A stretch of DNA of 64,000 nucleotides, taken from assembly GCF_017811755.1 (NCBI RefSeq), contig NZ_JADDJF010000020.1, positions 1-64,000 on the forward strand, in the 5' to 3' direction. This DNA is from Pararhodobacter sp. SW119. Lineage in GTDB: Bacteria; Pseudomonadota; Alphaproteobacteria; Rhodobacterales; Rhodobacteraceae. The notes below the pieces were generated by a model. That model was not told the origin of the DNA, did not search any database, and saw nothing but the letters and a program-made list of their open reading frames with translations. Shown piece by piece: positions 25,965 to 34,557 of the stretch (position 1 is the first letter of the stretch; the number at the start of each line of letters is the position of its first letter). The position numbers and the translations under genes were made by a program.

Positions 25965-26093
25965 CGGGGCGAGCGGAGCGCCGATCAGCGCCCGCCACCG
26001 CGTCCGTGCTCGTTTTCGCTTTGGCGCAGGCCCGCCGCATGCGAAATCTTGCGGTGACCGAAGCCGAAGGCCCACAGCCTGTGAGCCTTCACG

Positions 26094-26615
26094 ATGAATA
26101 CGCAGTTCTCGACACTGGACGCTCGCCCGGAGCCGGCGGCGATCTCTATTTCCTGTATCCTCGCCCTCGATCTCGGCACCGCGACCGGGTGGGCCCTTCG
26201 CAGCCATGACGGGCTGATCACCAGCGGCACGGTGTCGTTCCGCCCGAGCCGCTATGATGGCGGCGGCATGCGCTATGTCCGCTTCCGCGCCTGGCTCGAA
26301 CGGCTGGCCGCGGACGCCGGTCCCATCGGCGCCATCCACTACGAAGAAGTGCGCCGGCATGCGGCAACGGACGCAGCCCATGTCTATGGCGGGCTGCTCG
26401 CAACGCTGACGGCATGGGCCGAAACCGCGCGCGTGCCCTATCAGGGTGTCCCGGTCGGAACGATCAAGCGCCACGCCACCGGCAAGGGCAACGCCAACAA
26501 GGATGCCATGATGGCGGCGGCCCGCGCGCGCGGGTTCAGCCCTGCCGACGACAACGAGTCCGATGCCATCGCGATCCTCATCTGGGCGATCGACACCGCG
26601 GGAGGCGTGGCATGA
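26094..26615 (+). CDS. RuvC-like Holliday-junction resolvase, phage type
   Basis: 173 residues. ILALDLGTATGWAL carries the first catalytic aspartate (Asp26) of the RNase H/RuvC fold; GAIHYEEVRRH supplies the central glutamate and NESDAIAILIWA the C-terminal acidic pair. Conserved VPVGTIKRHATGKGNANKDAM is typical of phage RuvC-like resolvases. It would process branched DNA from the replication/recombination block upstream. It heads a three-gene operon with ATGA coupling to the next gene. Confidence 0.85.
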   Translation: MNTQFSTLDARPEPAAISISCILALDLGTATGWALRSHDGLITSGTVSFRPSRYDGGGMRYVRFRAWLERLAADAGPIGAIHYEEVRRHAATDAAHVYGGLLATLTAWAETARVPYQGVPVGTIKRHATGKGNANKDAMMAAARARGFSPADDNESDAIAILIWAIDTAGGVA

Positions 26616-26815
26616 AAGGCATGCGGTTCATGCCGAAAGGCTACGGCGGCGACCGGCGCAACCCCGACGAGGTCAAGCGCGACGGCTGGAAGGAACAGGG
26701 GGTGCTGGCTGTCGCCATCGACGACGACAGGTTGACCTGGCCAGAGCGCGAACTCGTCCGCCAGCTCGGCGAGCGGCTCTACGGCAAGCGGGAACGGGAG
26801 GCGCGTCATGGGTGA
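26612..26815 (+). CDS. Small conserved phage/element protein
   Basis: 67 residues starting MKGMRFMPKGYGGD, with KRDGWKEQGVLAV and LTWPERELVRQLGERLYGKRE. It overlaps the resolvase stop by ATGA and the next gene by eight bases. The same small gene commonly sits between RuvC-like and DUF6362 genes in related elements. No function is known. Confidence 0.7.
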   Translation: MKGMRFMPKGYGGDRRNPDEVKRDGWKEQGVLAVAIDDDRLTWPERELVRQLGERLYGKREREARHG

Positions 26816-27236
26816 GTGGACGACGACGCAGGTGGCGGACCGGCTCGAACTCGCCGCGGACGTGTTCGCGCGGCTGCCCTCGGTGCGCCCGCAGGGACAC
26901 TTCTCCGCCTGGCCGGAGTATTTCCACAGCTTCGGCGATCAGGTGGGCCAGGAGCCCCGCATGCGTCGACCCTTGCCATCGCCGCGCATGATCACTGAGG
27001 CCGAGGAGGCGCTTCTCTGGCTGCGCTGGCTCGAGAAGGACGACGCACGGATCGTCTGGCTGCGCGCCAACCGCAAGCCTTGGAAGAAGATCTGCTGGGA
27101 GGTCGGGCTCAGTCGCCCGGCCGCCAACCGCCACTGGCAATACGGCATCGCGGTCATCGTCTGGCGGCTCAACGGGAAGCGGGCGCCGGGAAGGCGGTCG
27201 ATGAGCCATGTGATCCAGCGGGCGCAGGTCGCGTGA
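26808..27236 (+). CDS. DUF6362 protein (putative phage HTH regulator)
   Basis: 142 residues. Family blocks are WTTTQVADRLELAADVFARLPSVRPQG, EEALLWLRWLEKDDARIVWLRA and KPWKKICWEVGLSRPAANRHWQYGIAVIVWRLNG. The last block contains a likely HTH (ICWEVGLSRPAANRHW). DUF6362 proteins occupy the late-regulator position in alphaproteobacterial prophages and may control late or transfer functions. Here no structural genes follow; the next genes are cargo. Confidence 0.85.
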   Translation: MGEWTTTQVADRLELAADVFARLPSVRPQGHFSAWPEYFHSFGDQVGQEPRMRRPLPSPRMITEAEEALLWLRWLEKDDARIVWLRANRKPWKKICWEVGLSRPAANRHWQYGIAVIVWRLNGKRAPGRRSMSHVIQRAQVA

Positions 27237-27339
27237 GTTGCCTGAGGATCGAAAGACCGACCCGCGCGTTGCCCTCGATACCCGGAAGGCGACCGACGGT
27301 GCGCCTTCTGCACCCGGCTTGGGACGGAGAAGAGCAACG

Positions 27340-28128
27340 ATGCTGAATTTCATTCGTCAAGGAGCAGGCCCTCCGCTCCTCCTCGTGCACGGCCTCGGGG
27401 GATCGTGGCGATCCTGGGCCACGATCCTGCCTACGCTCTCCGAGACCCGCGAGGTCATGGTTCTGGACCTACCGGGGCACGGCGATACACCAGCGGCTGC
27501 CAACAGCGACACATTCACGGGGCTCGCCGACAGCGTAGAGAAGTTCATTGACGCTCAGGGCCTCGACGGCATCGACATTGTCGGCAGCTCGCTCGGGGCG
27601 AGGATCGTGCTCGAGATGGCGCGCCGCGGGAAAGTCGGCGCGACGATCGCGCTTGATCCCGGCGGCTTCTGGCGCGGTTGGGAGCGAACATACTTCCGCG
27701 CCACGCTCACCGCGTCGATCCGGCTGGTCCGCGGACTCGGTCCTGCACTGCCGAGCCTCTCACAGTCTGCCGTGACCCGCAGCATGCTTCTGGCGCAGCT
27801 GTCGGCACGTCCCTGGAAGCTGGACGGCGACATCGTGGCGACCGAGCTGAAGAGCTTTGCCGCGACCACGACCTTCGATGCGCTGGTGCGCGACCTCGCC
27901 ACCGCTCCGGAGCAGGAGGGACCGGCGGCAGAGACCTCCCGACCCGTCGTCATCGGATGGGGCCGCCAGGATCGATTGTGTCTGCCGCGCCAAGCCGCGC
28001 GGGCACAGGAGGCTTTTCCGTCTGCGAAGTTGCACTGGTTCGCGAAATGCGGTCATTTCCCGATGTGGGATCAGCCGGAAGAAACTGTTCAGCTCATCCT
28101 CGACGAAACGGGCAAGAGCCGTGGGTGA
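27340..28128 (+). CDS. Alpha/beta-fold hydrolase
   Basis: 262 residues from the ATG at 27340, which follows GGAGAAGAG. The oxyanion motif LLLVHGLGGSWRSW, the nucleophile elbow VGSSLGAR (Ser84), the acid in VIGWGRQDRLC and the histidine in FAKCGHFPMWDQPEE form the standard triad. No signal peptide is seen. The substrate cannot be inferred; relatives include esterases and epoxide or haloalkane hydrolases. It is an accessory gene sitting between phage-like DUF6362 and an EamA transporter, apparently cargo of the element. Confidence 0.85.
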   Translation: MLNFIRQGAGPPLLLVHGLGGSWRSWATILPTLSETREVMVLDLPGHGDTPAAANSDTFTGLADSVEKFIDAQGLDGIDIVGSSLGARIVLEMARRGKVGATIALDPGGFWRGWERTYFRATLTASIRLVRGLGPALPSLSQSAVTRSMLLAQLSARPWKLDGDIVATELKSFAATTTFDALVRDLATAPEQEGPAAETSRPVVIGWGRQDRLCLPRQAARAQEAFPSAKLHWFAKCGHFPMWDQPEETVQLILDETGKSRG

Positions 28129-28429
28129 GCGACATCACTGCCGATGAGATTCCCCGACTGGCCGTCAAGCGAAATCGAGTTCGTGAGACATTTTTCGGTG
28201 AGAAACCGCAAGGCGAGACGGATCGCGAGCCAGAGGTTAAAAGTTCGATAGGCTCGGGGTCGTGTGGGCGAAAGAACCAACGCCGATCTTTGGGGTGGTA
28301 ACTCGTTCCCGCTTCAGTCTCTACTTGAGGTTCACCCGGCAAATCATTGTTTTATGATTCCTTTCCGGGCCGGAACGTATGCTGGGGGGCGCAGCGCGCA
28401 ATATCGCCAGCGACAGAGCGATTTTTTTG

Positions 28430-28570
28430 GGAGTCCACCCCGCGTTGAATCCACCCCTGAAGCCTGAATAACCAAGCAATAACAGTATCTTGCCGGGTGG
28501 ATTCCGGGGTGGATCCCCTGGACTCCGGAGTCCAGTTGGAAGCCACTGGACTCCACCATGGCGGAGTCCA
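28430..28570. repeat. Cluster of GGAGTCCA / TGGACTCC repeats in a 606-bp non-coding gap
   Basis: Within the gap 28129-28734 the 8-mer GGAGTCCA or its complement occurs at 28430, 28519, 28527, 28547 and 28563. The central pair makes an 18-bp perfect palindrome CTGGACTCCGGAGTCCAG (28518-28535). Related GAATCCACC, GGTGGATTC and GGTGGATCC lie at 28447, 28497 and 28509. The arrangement is like the repeats at 25.7-26.0 kb but with a different core sequence. A good ribosome-binding sequence (AGGAGG) before an ATG at 28659 leads only into a frame that runs out of phase through the transporter gene. No other gene is supported here. Confidence 0.8.
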
Positions 28571-28734
28571 CGGGGGCACGCGCCACCCGAGCGCGTGACG
28601 CCGGTCGCGAGGCCACACTGCCCAAGCGGCGATCATCGACAATCAGGAGGTCAACCACATGTCGCTTGCCGTCGCTCGCAACCATCCTGCGCATCTGGTA
28701 GCTGGACCCGCAGGGATCGCCGGCGGGATCGCGA

Positions 28735-29616
28735 ATGAGCGTGGAGTCACAGACCGAGCCGAAGCAGATCTCCCGCGGGATCCTGACGATCTGCGCGGGC
28801 GTGGCCTTCCTCGTTCTGAACGACGCCATCGCCAAGGTGCTGACGGACCGATACGATCCGATCCAGATCATCTTCCTGCGCAATCTGATCGCGGTGCCGA
28901 TGATCGCTTCGGCGGTGGTGTTGTTGCGGGGGACGCATGCCCTGCGGACGCGGCACCTGGGGCTGCACGCGGCGCGCGGCCTGCTGATGCTGATCGGCGC
29001 CTATCTCTACTTCACGAGCCTGAGCTTCATGCCTCTCGCGGAGGCAACGGCGCTGATCTTCTCGGCGCCGATCTTCATCACCGCGCTCTCCGTGCCGCTG
29101 CTCGGCGAGGCGGTGGGCTGGCGGCGCTGGGGGGCGGTCATTCTCGGCTTCATCGGGGTGCTGATCGTGGTGCAACCGGGCGCTGCGGGATTCCAGCCCG
29201 CCGCGCTGCTGCCGGTGGGGGCGGCGTTTCTCTATTCGCTGTTCATGATCACCGCCCGGTGGATCGGCCCGGGCGAAGGGATATGGACGATGATGCTGTT
29301 CGTCGTCCTGTTCCCGCTGATCTATGCCGCCCCCTTCGCGCTGGCGGTGTGGGTTCCTGTGCAAGCGGACGACTTATGGTTGTTCATTGCCATCGCGATC
29401 TTCGGCAGCCTCGGGATCACGCTGATCGGACAGGCGTTCCGCCTGGCGCCGGCAGCGGTGGTCGCGCCCTTCGACTATACGGCGCTGGTCTGGGCGGCGG
29501 CGCTGGGCTGGCTGATCTGGGGCGACCTGTTGGCCTTCTGGACCATCGTCGGGGCGCTGATCATCGTGGCGAGCGGCATCATCATCGTCCTGCGGGAGGC
29601 TGCCGCGTCGCAGTGA
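28735..29616 (+). CDS. EamA/DMT-family transporter
   Basis: 293 residues with ten predicted hydrophobic segments in two halves of five (for example GILTICAGVAFLVLNDAIAKV at the start, WGAVILGFIGVLIVV in the middle and WTIVGALIIVASGIIIVL at the end). This is the duplicated EamA fold of drug/metabolite exporters. The N-terminal half motif LFSAPIFITALSVPLLGEAVGWRRW is classical. The solute is unknown; relatives export amino acids or other metabolites. It looks like chromosomal-type cargo inside the mobile region. Confidence 0.92.
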   Translation: MSVESQTEPKQISRGILTICAGVAFLVLNDAIAKVLTDRYDPIQIIFLRNLIAVPMIASAVVLLRGTHALRTRHLGLHAARGLLMLIGAYLYFTSLSFMPLAEATALIFSAPIFITALSVPLLGEAVGWRRWGAVILGFIGVLIVVQPGAAGFQPAALLPVGAAFLYSLFMITARWIGPGEGIWTMMLFVVLFPLIYAAPFALAVWVPVQADDLWLFIAIAIFGSLGITLIGQAFRLAPAAVVAPFDYTALVWAAALGWLIWGDLLAFWTIVGALIIVASGIIIVLREAAASQ

Positions 29617-29647
29617 CCTGCCGCTTGCACGGCCGGGGGCTGGTGCA

Positions 29648-29790
29648 ATGACCCTCGCCTTCGCCCCCGAGCGGATCGAGCAGTGGCCGCTTGCGCCTGC
29701 AGCCCTACGCGAAGAACGCGAAGGTGCACTGGGCCGACCAGGTCGCAAAGCTCGCCGCCGGCATGGCCGAGTTCGGCTGGACCGTGCCGG
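29648..29790 (+). pseudogene. 5' remnant of a second ParB-methyltransferase gene
   Basis: These 143 bases match the start of the intact gene at 31199 almost base for base, beginning ATGACCCTCGCCTTCGCCCC. A 2-base loss in CTTGCG(CG)CCTGCAG throws the frame off, and homology ends near GTGCCGG at about 29790. What follows (29791-29951) is unrelated. The two copies bracket the cargo genes at 29952-31090. Confidence 0.9.
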
Positions 29791-29951
29791 CGCTTTTCGC
29801 TGGTGAACCGGCGGCAAGCTCCGGAAAGCGCCCGCGGGGCGGCTGCTGCATTCTCGCTCGCGCTGCTGCTGCTTTTCGACTATTTTCGCCCCAGAGCGCA
29901 GCCGACGACGCGCCGGTACGTGCGAGGCGGTGAAGCCGTGAGGGGGCACCG

Positions 29952-30665
29952 ATGATCATCCAGTCCACAAAGCGGCCCTCTCCCGGACCGGCGACCCGGC
30001 TGGTGACGACCGCGGTAGATGAGGGCACGCTGCGGCAACCCGCACTAGTTGTGGCGACGCCCGATACTCGCCCCGATGTCCTTGTTGGTGCCCGCGCGTA
30101 TCGAAACGATCGCCTTGGGGATCTGACAGGGCGCCTGACCACGCTGAGCCGGGCGGCCGCTCTGGCGCTCTTCCCGAAGCAGGCTCCGCTGATCGACGGG
30201 ATCGCGTTCGTTGCCGGATCGGTACCGCGGGTTGAGAGGATGCTGCGGGACGGTGTTTCTCCCGGCGATTTTGTCGATGTGGCCAGCTTGGTCACTAGCG
30301 CAGTGGTACATGCCCGCAGCATTGCCGCGCCAGTGGCCATGTCCTGCTCGAAAGACGGTACGCCCAGCAACGCGGTGAGCCCCCCAGACACACTTGATCG
30401 CGCCGACGCAGTGCTCGGCGTGATTGCCAAAACACGCTCGGGTGTGATGCTATCGGGCATGGTGCCCAGCCCGTTCCACAGAATGGCGCGCTTCGAGCCG
30501 CGGCCATTCGCCGAACTGGCGAAGGCCTATGGAATGGTGAATCCTCTGGTCGGCGCCGGCTTCGGCCTGTTGGACGTCCTCTCAGACCCTTGGTTCTGGA
30601 AATCGCTTGAGGCGGGCCGAAAGCCGTCGCCGTCGCGCTTTTCGCGCAGCAGCTACCATCACTGA
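29952..30665 (+). CDS. Unrecognised protein, cargo
   Basis: 237 residues, with GAGGGGG upstream of the ATG. The N-terminus is polar and the middle has ALALFPKQAPLIDGIAFVAGSVPRVERMLRDG. The C-terminal part is AELAKAYGMVNPLVGAGFGLLDVLSDPWFW. Codon usage looks genuinely coding, but I recognise no domain and no signal peptide. It lies between the two methyltransferase copies, so it arrived with that insertion. It might be membrane-associated through the hydrophobic C-terminal stretch. Confidence 0.55.
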   Translation: MIIQSTKRPSPGPATRLVTTAVDEGTLRQPALVVATPDTRPDVLVGARAYRNDRLGDLTGRLTTLSRAAALALFPKQAPLIDGIAFVAGSVPRVERMLRDGVSPGDFVDVASLVTSAVVHARSIAAPVAMSCSKDGTPSNAVSPPDTLDRADAVLGVIAKTRSGVMLSGMVPSPFHRMARFEPRPFAELAKAYGMVNPLVGAGFGLLDVLSDPWFWKSLEAGRKPSPSRFSRSSYHH

Positions 30666-30799
30666 GGATGCAATGGCTTCGGGACTGTAGCGGAATTCAT
30701 CCGTAATCTGGTGCGCTGGAACACGGCGCGAAATCAGTCCGCCTGTAACCCGCGCCCGCGGCGGGCTTCGGGCAATGTGCGCCCCCGCCAAAAGTTGAT

Positions 30800-31090
30800 T
30801 CAGGCCACGCCCTCAACCAGGAGCAAGTCGGTCTCTGCCGCACGTTCGCGAACCCGTCGGGCGGCCGAGTAAGCGTCCGACTCGTAGAAGCGCCTCGCGG
30901 CCTCCATGTCGTCGAACTCGATCACCATCACAGTGCCGCGCAGCCCACCCTCACGGTGATCGGCCTCCGGGTTGCGCACGAGAACGCGGCCGCCATGGTC
31001 GGCGATCGCGGTGCCGCTCAACTTCCTGAACTCCTCGAACGCTTCGCGGTCGTGCACCCGGATGTGGGCCACGAGATATGCCTTCGGCAT
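30800..31090 (-). CDS. DUF1330 protein (dimeric alpha-beta barrel)
   Basis: 96 residues: AYLVAHIRVHDREAFEEFRKLSGTAIADHGGRVLVRN, then GTVMVIEFDDMEAARRFYESDAYSAARRVRE and TDLLLVEGV. This is a complete DUF1330 protein, a small ferredoxin-like dimer of unknown substrate. It is on the opposite strand to its neighbours and has no functional link to the phage-like genes, so it is cargo. Confidence 0.93.
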   Translation of the reverse strand: MPKAYLVAHIRVHDREAFEEFRKLSGTAIADHGGRVLVRNPEADHREGGLRGTVMVIEFDDMEAARRFYESDAYSAARRVRERAAETDLLLVEGVA

Positions 31091-31198
31091 CTGCTCCTCC
31101 CCTAGCTGAACACGGAAAGTGTACCATGCAGGCCGAGGGACACGCAGCGGGAAATGGCTTCGGCCAGCATCGACTTACTTCATCAGGACATTCTGCCC

Positions 31199-32575
31199 AT
31201 GACCCTCGCCTTCGCCCCCGACCGGATCGAGCACTGGCCGCTTGCGCGCCTGCAGCCCTACGCGAAGAACGCGAAGGTGCACGGGGCCGACCAGGTCGCG
31301 AAGCTCGCCGCCAGCATGGCCGAGTTCGGCTGGACGGTGCCTTGCCTCGTCGCCGAGGACGGCGAGCTGATCGCCGGCCATGGCCGGGTGCTGGCCGCAA
31401 CGCAGCTCGGGCTGACCGAGGCCCCAGTGATCGTGCTCGGGCATCTGACCGAGGCGCAGCGCCGGGCCTATCGCATCGCAGACAACAAGCTGACGGAGCT
31501 CGGGACATGGGATGACGCCCTACTGTCGGCCGAGCTTCAGGATCTGCTGGCCGACGATTTCGACCTCTCGCTCGTCGGGTTCTCCGACGGCGAACTGGAC
31601 AAGCTGCTGGCCTTTGTGCCGGAGGGGGACGGAGAAGAAGGTGGCGCCGGGGGCTCCGTTCCGCCGGTGACCATCCCCGAGCCGCCGCGCAACCCGGCAT
31701 CGCGCATGGGCGACCTGTGGATTCTCGGCGATCACCGGCTGCTCTGCGGCGACAGCACCAGCGCTGCCGATGTGCGTCGCCTGATGAACGGCGAGCGCGC
31801 GGTGCTGTTTGCCACCGACCCGCCCTATCTCGTCGATTACGACGGCTCGAACCATCCGACGCGGAACAAGGACTGGAGCCAGAGCTACGGCGTGACCTGG
31901 GATGACAGTTCACAGGGGGCTGAGCTCTACGACGGTTTCATCGCAGCCGCGGTGGCCGAGGCCATCACCGAGGATGCCGCCTGGTACTGCTGGCATGCCT
32001 CGCGCCGGCAGGCGATGCTGGAGGCCTGCTGGGAGAAGGCCGGGGCCTTCGTGCACCAGCAAATCATCTGGGTGAAGGACCGCGGCGTCCTGACCCGCTC
32101 CCATTACCTCTGGAAGCACGAGCCCTGCTTCATGGGCTGGCGGCGCCCGAAACGCCCGCCGAAGGTGGCCGAGGAAACGCTGCCGTCCACATGGGCGCTG
32201 CCGAGCTTCGCCAAGGACGAACGCCCCGACCATCCAACGCCGAAGCCGCTCGATGCCTTCGGGATCCCGATGCGCCAGCACGTCGCGCGCGGCGGGCTCT
32301 GCTACGAGCCGTTCTGTGGCTCCGGCTCGCAGATCATGGCGGGCGAAGCCAACTGTCGTCGCGTCTTCGCGATGGAAATCAGCCCGGCCTATGTCGATGT
32401 CGCCGTGGAACGCTGGCAGGCCGAGACCGGTCGTGAGGCGTTCCTGGACGTCGACGGACGGACCTTCGCGCAGGTAAAGGCCGAGCGGCTCGGCGACGCG
32501 AACGAAACCCCGGCCGATACTCAGGTCACGGGCGCCGCCCCCGAACCCGCGCGAAAGCGCAAGACAGCCGCGTGA
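31199..32575 (+). CDS. ParB-like nuclease domain fused to N6-adenine DNA methyltransferase
   Basis: 458 residues from MTLAFAPDRIEHW; an in-frame ATG 45 bases upstream is less likely because the duplicated 5' remnant begins at this codon. The ParB-type N-terminal domain (residues 5-120) contains GELIAGHGRVLAATQLG and YRIADNKLTELGTWD. The methylase has DPPYLVDYDG before FCGSGSQIMAGE, the beta-class order (motif IV, target recognition, then motif I). Such fusions occur in phages and mobile elements and probably modify the element's own DNA, giving protection from host restriction. There is no cognate nuclease beside it, so it is an orphan methylase. Confidence 0.95.
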   Translation: MTLAFAPDRIEHWPLARLQPYAKNAKVHGADQVAKLAASMAEFGWTVPCLVAEDGELIAGHGRVLAATQLGLTEAPVIVLGHLTEAQRRAYRIADNKLTELGTWDDALLSAELQDLLADDFDLSLVGFSDGELDKLLAFVPEGDGEEGGAGGSVPPVTIPEPPRNPASRMGDLWILGDHRLLCGDSTSAADVRRLMNGERAVLFATDPPYLVDYDGSNHPTRNKDWSQSYGVTWDDSSQGAELYDGFIAAAVAEAITEDAAWYCWHASRRQAMLEACWEKAGAFVHQQIIWVKDRGVLTRSHYLWKHEPCFMGWRRPKRPPKVAEETLPSTWALPSFAKDERPDHPTPKPLDAFGIPMRQHVARGGLCYEPFCGSGSQIMAGEANCRRVFAMEISPAYVDVAVERWQAETGREAFLDVDGRTFAQVKAERLGDANETPADTQVTGAAPEPARKRKTAA

Positions 32576-32713
32576 CATGTATGACCTGGCTTTACCTTCC
32601 TCCGTCTCTTGGGCCACAACACCCAAGCTTGGCACATCGCGATGTCGTCAGGGAGGGAGGCATCCACTCCATCACCCGGCAGGGTTGTTCCCCGCCCGTG
32701 CAACGCGAGGCGC

Positions 32714-33292
32714 TCATGAGGCGACGCGCCGCCGTCGCATGGCCACTGCGCCCAGCCCGAACAGCCCGGTCAGCAGAAATGGCAGACCTGCCGGCAGAGG
32801 GATCGGGGCAAAGGGCGTGTCGAAGCCGACCCTCAGCTGGATCTCTTGGCCGGCAACGAACATAGCGCCCGCGAAGTTGAGGTAAAGGTTGTCGGCGTCA
32901 AACGTTGCGAGGGCGTTGGTAAAGCTTGGGCCGGCCGACAGGATATCGAAGCTCGTGAAGTCGGGAATGACACCAAGAACATCGGTAATCCGGAAGCCAT
33001 TGAAATCTGCTTCCGAGAGCCCTGTCGAATCCGGAAGGAAGGCCACTGTCACAAGGGTATCGTCGATATCTACTGTATAGGTATCTCTCGAGAAAACATC
33101 CGTGTATGTATACTCGACCCCTGACCCGACGATCACGTTCCCCGATGTGTCGACCACGATCAAGTCCGAGGAAGGCTGCCACAGATGGTCGATCCGGACT
33201 GTTTGGCCGTCGAGCGTTGAAGACAGGGCCGTCAAGGGCATGAAGGCAAGGAGGGCTGCGGCAGCGGCTGTGTGAATGAGAGGCGGCTTCAT
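32714..33292 (-). CDS. Secreted protein with VPLPA/PEP-CTERM-type sorting signal
   Basis: 192 residues from MKPPLIHTAAAAALLAFMP (signal peptide), with GGAG eight bases upstream. The body is a beta-rich domain with acidic and aromatic residues (YTYTDVFSRDTYTVDIDDTLVTVAFLPD). The C-terminus is IPLPAGLPFLLTGLFGLGAVAMRRRR: a short Pro-Leu-Pro-Ala box, a transmembrane helix and an arginine cluster, as in VPLPA-CTERM proteins of Rhodobacterales that are sorted and cleaved by exosortase-type enzymes. No exosortase gene is in view, so sorting would rely on one elsewhere. Confidence 0.85.
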   Translation of the reverse strand: MKPPLIHTAAAAALLAFMPLTALSSTLDGQTVRIDHLWQPSSDLIVVDTSGNVIVGSGVEYTYTDVFSRDTYTVDIDDTLVTVAFLPDSTGLSEADFNGFRITDVLGVIPDFTSFDILSAGPSFTNALATFDADNLYLNFAGAMFVAGQEIQLRVGFDTPFAPIPLPAGLPFLLTGLFGLGAVAMRRRRVAS

Positions 33293-33498
33293 GATACTAT
33301 CTCCGGCGTCCACGTCCGGATAAAAATAGATCACAGAACCCTGCGACGGACAACGAAAACTGCCCGATCCTGGTGGAATCCGCCGTTATCTCCCGGGCAA
33401 AGGGGCGCGCGCCGCCACCACTGCAACCCCTGGCGGCAAGAGCGACGAGGTTCAGGAGGCGGCGGTTGCAAAAATTCGCGACAAGTACCGCGCGCGAA

Positions 33499-33702
33499 TC
33501 AACCGGCGCAGCGCCGCAGCCGGATCACCACGTCGACGCGCGTCACCTCGGCCTCGCGCGGGGCGCGCGGCAGGCGGGCGATTCCCAGCTGGTCGGCCGG
33601 CGGGTCGGTCAGTTCGGCGGTGTCTTCCCAGTAGAAATGCGGGTGATCGTCCATCCGGGTGTCGAAAAAGCTTTTCGTCCCCTCGACCGTCACTTCCTGC
33701 AT
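33499..33702 (-). CDS. Small hypothetical element protein
   Basis: 67 residues: MQEVTVEGTKSFFDTRMDD, HPHFYWEDTAELTDPPADQ and a basic end. The frame remains open for about 30 codons upstream (…AIELQEFGPHAGL) but has no ATG there, so a non-standard or lost start is possible. Acidic and aromatic composition differs from a random frame. It is divergent to the DUF7220 gene. Confidence 0.45.
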   Translation of the reverse strand: MQEVTVEGTKSFFDTRMDDHPHFYWEDTAELTDPPADQLGIARLPRAPREAEVTRVDVVIRLRRCAG

Positions 33703-33764
33703 CAGGCCCGCATGCGGTCCGAACTCTTGCAGCTCAATTGCTGGCCGATGGATGAGGCAGCGGG

Positions 33765-33989
33765 ATGAAGCAGTCGCGCGTCATGTCGATGGCCGAGTCC
33801 GTCGTCAACGTGATCGTCGGCTACGGCGTCGCCGTCGTGACCCAGATCCTGATCTTCCCGGTCTTTGGCCTGCACACGACGGTGGCGCAGAACCTGAAGA
33901 TGGGCGCGGTGTTCACAGTGGTGAGCATCGCGCGGTCCTACGTCCTGCGGCGGCTGTTCGAGGCCATCCGGATGCGGAGCGCCAAATGA
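33765..33989 (+). CDS. DUF7220 small membrane protein
   Basis: 74 residues: KQSRVMSMAESVVNVIVGYGVAVVTQILIFPVFGLHTTVAQNLKMGAVFTVVSIARSYVLRRLFEAIR. Two hydrophobic segments flank a short loop, matching DUF7220 proteins of phages and elements in alphaproteobacteria. Function is unknown; a small holin-like or superinfection role is conceivable but unsupported. Confidence 0.85.
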   Translation: MKQSRVMSMAESVVNVIVGYGVAVVTQILIFPVFGLHTTVAQNLKMGAVFTVVSIARSYVLRRLFEAIRMRSAK

Positions 33990-34038
33990 ATGGCCGCCGC
34001 CCCGGGGCGGCGGCCATGAACTCGTCGGATCGGGCGTG

Positions 34039-34557
34039 TCAGGCGGCGGGGAGTTTGTACACGCGCCCCCGGTTCTCGACCTTCTCCGAGGTCACCTCGA
34101 GCCCGAGTTTCTTGTTCAGCGCCCCGGCGAGGGCACCCCTCACCGTGTGTGGTCTCCAGTCCAAGGCAGCCGCGATCTCCTCTATGGTGGCGCCGCCCTC
34201 GGCGCGCAGCATCGCGATCAGCGCCTCCTGCTTGGTGCCGATGCGGCGGCGAATGGGTTCCGGTGCGGGCTCGGTGGGGGCGGCGGCTTTCGGTGCATCG
34301 CCGATCCCGAGGGTGCTGTAGGCGAGCGGCGTGGCGCGCAGTGTGATGGGCCCGCGTTCCTCGTCGTGCCGCCAGACGGTGTTGAGATCGGTGGCGGCGA
34401 TCTCCTCGATGAGCCCGCGCTTCAGCAGGCTCTTGCAGACGTTGCCGACGGCACCGCCCTTGAGACCGGCGGTGACGGGGAACACCATCCCGTCCTCGCG
34501 TGCGCAGGCGGCGGACAGAATGACGGCTTGGGTGTCGGAAAGCTGGATCTGGGTCAT
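34039..34557 (-). CDS. DUF3489 protein (winged-helix)
   Basis: 172 residues. The C-terminal DUF3489 domain reads RRRIGTKQEALIAMLRAEGGATIEEIAAALDWRPHTVRGALAG, then KLGLEVTSEKVENRGRVYKLP, a winged helix. The N-terminal third (LSDTQAVILSAACAREDGMVFP) is also HTH-like (DUF7343-type). It is probably a transcriptional regulator of the element. It is divergent to the remnant at 34771 across a gap with a palindrome. Confidence 0.88.
   Translation of the reverse strand: MTQIQLSDTQAVILSAACAREDGMVFPVTAGLKGGAVGNVCKSLLKRGLIEEIAATDLNTVWRHDEERGPITLRATPLAYSTLGIGDAPKAAAPTEPAPEPIRRRIGTKQEALIAMLRAEGGATIEEIAAALDWRPHTVRGALAGALNKKLGLEVTSEKVENRGRVYKLPAA

Noticed and set aside
28659-28740. Gene starting at ATG 28659 after a good AGGAGG
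   Set aside because: The frame soon runs out of phase through the transporter gene and has no homology that I recognise; at most it is a short leader or a relic.
31199-32575. The ParB-methylase as the modification half of a type II restriction system
   Set aside because: No restriction endonuclease gene is adjacent; neighbours are DUF1330 and a sorted surface protein.
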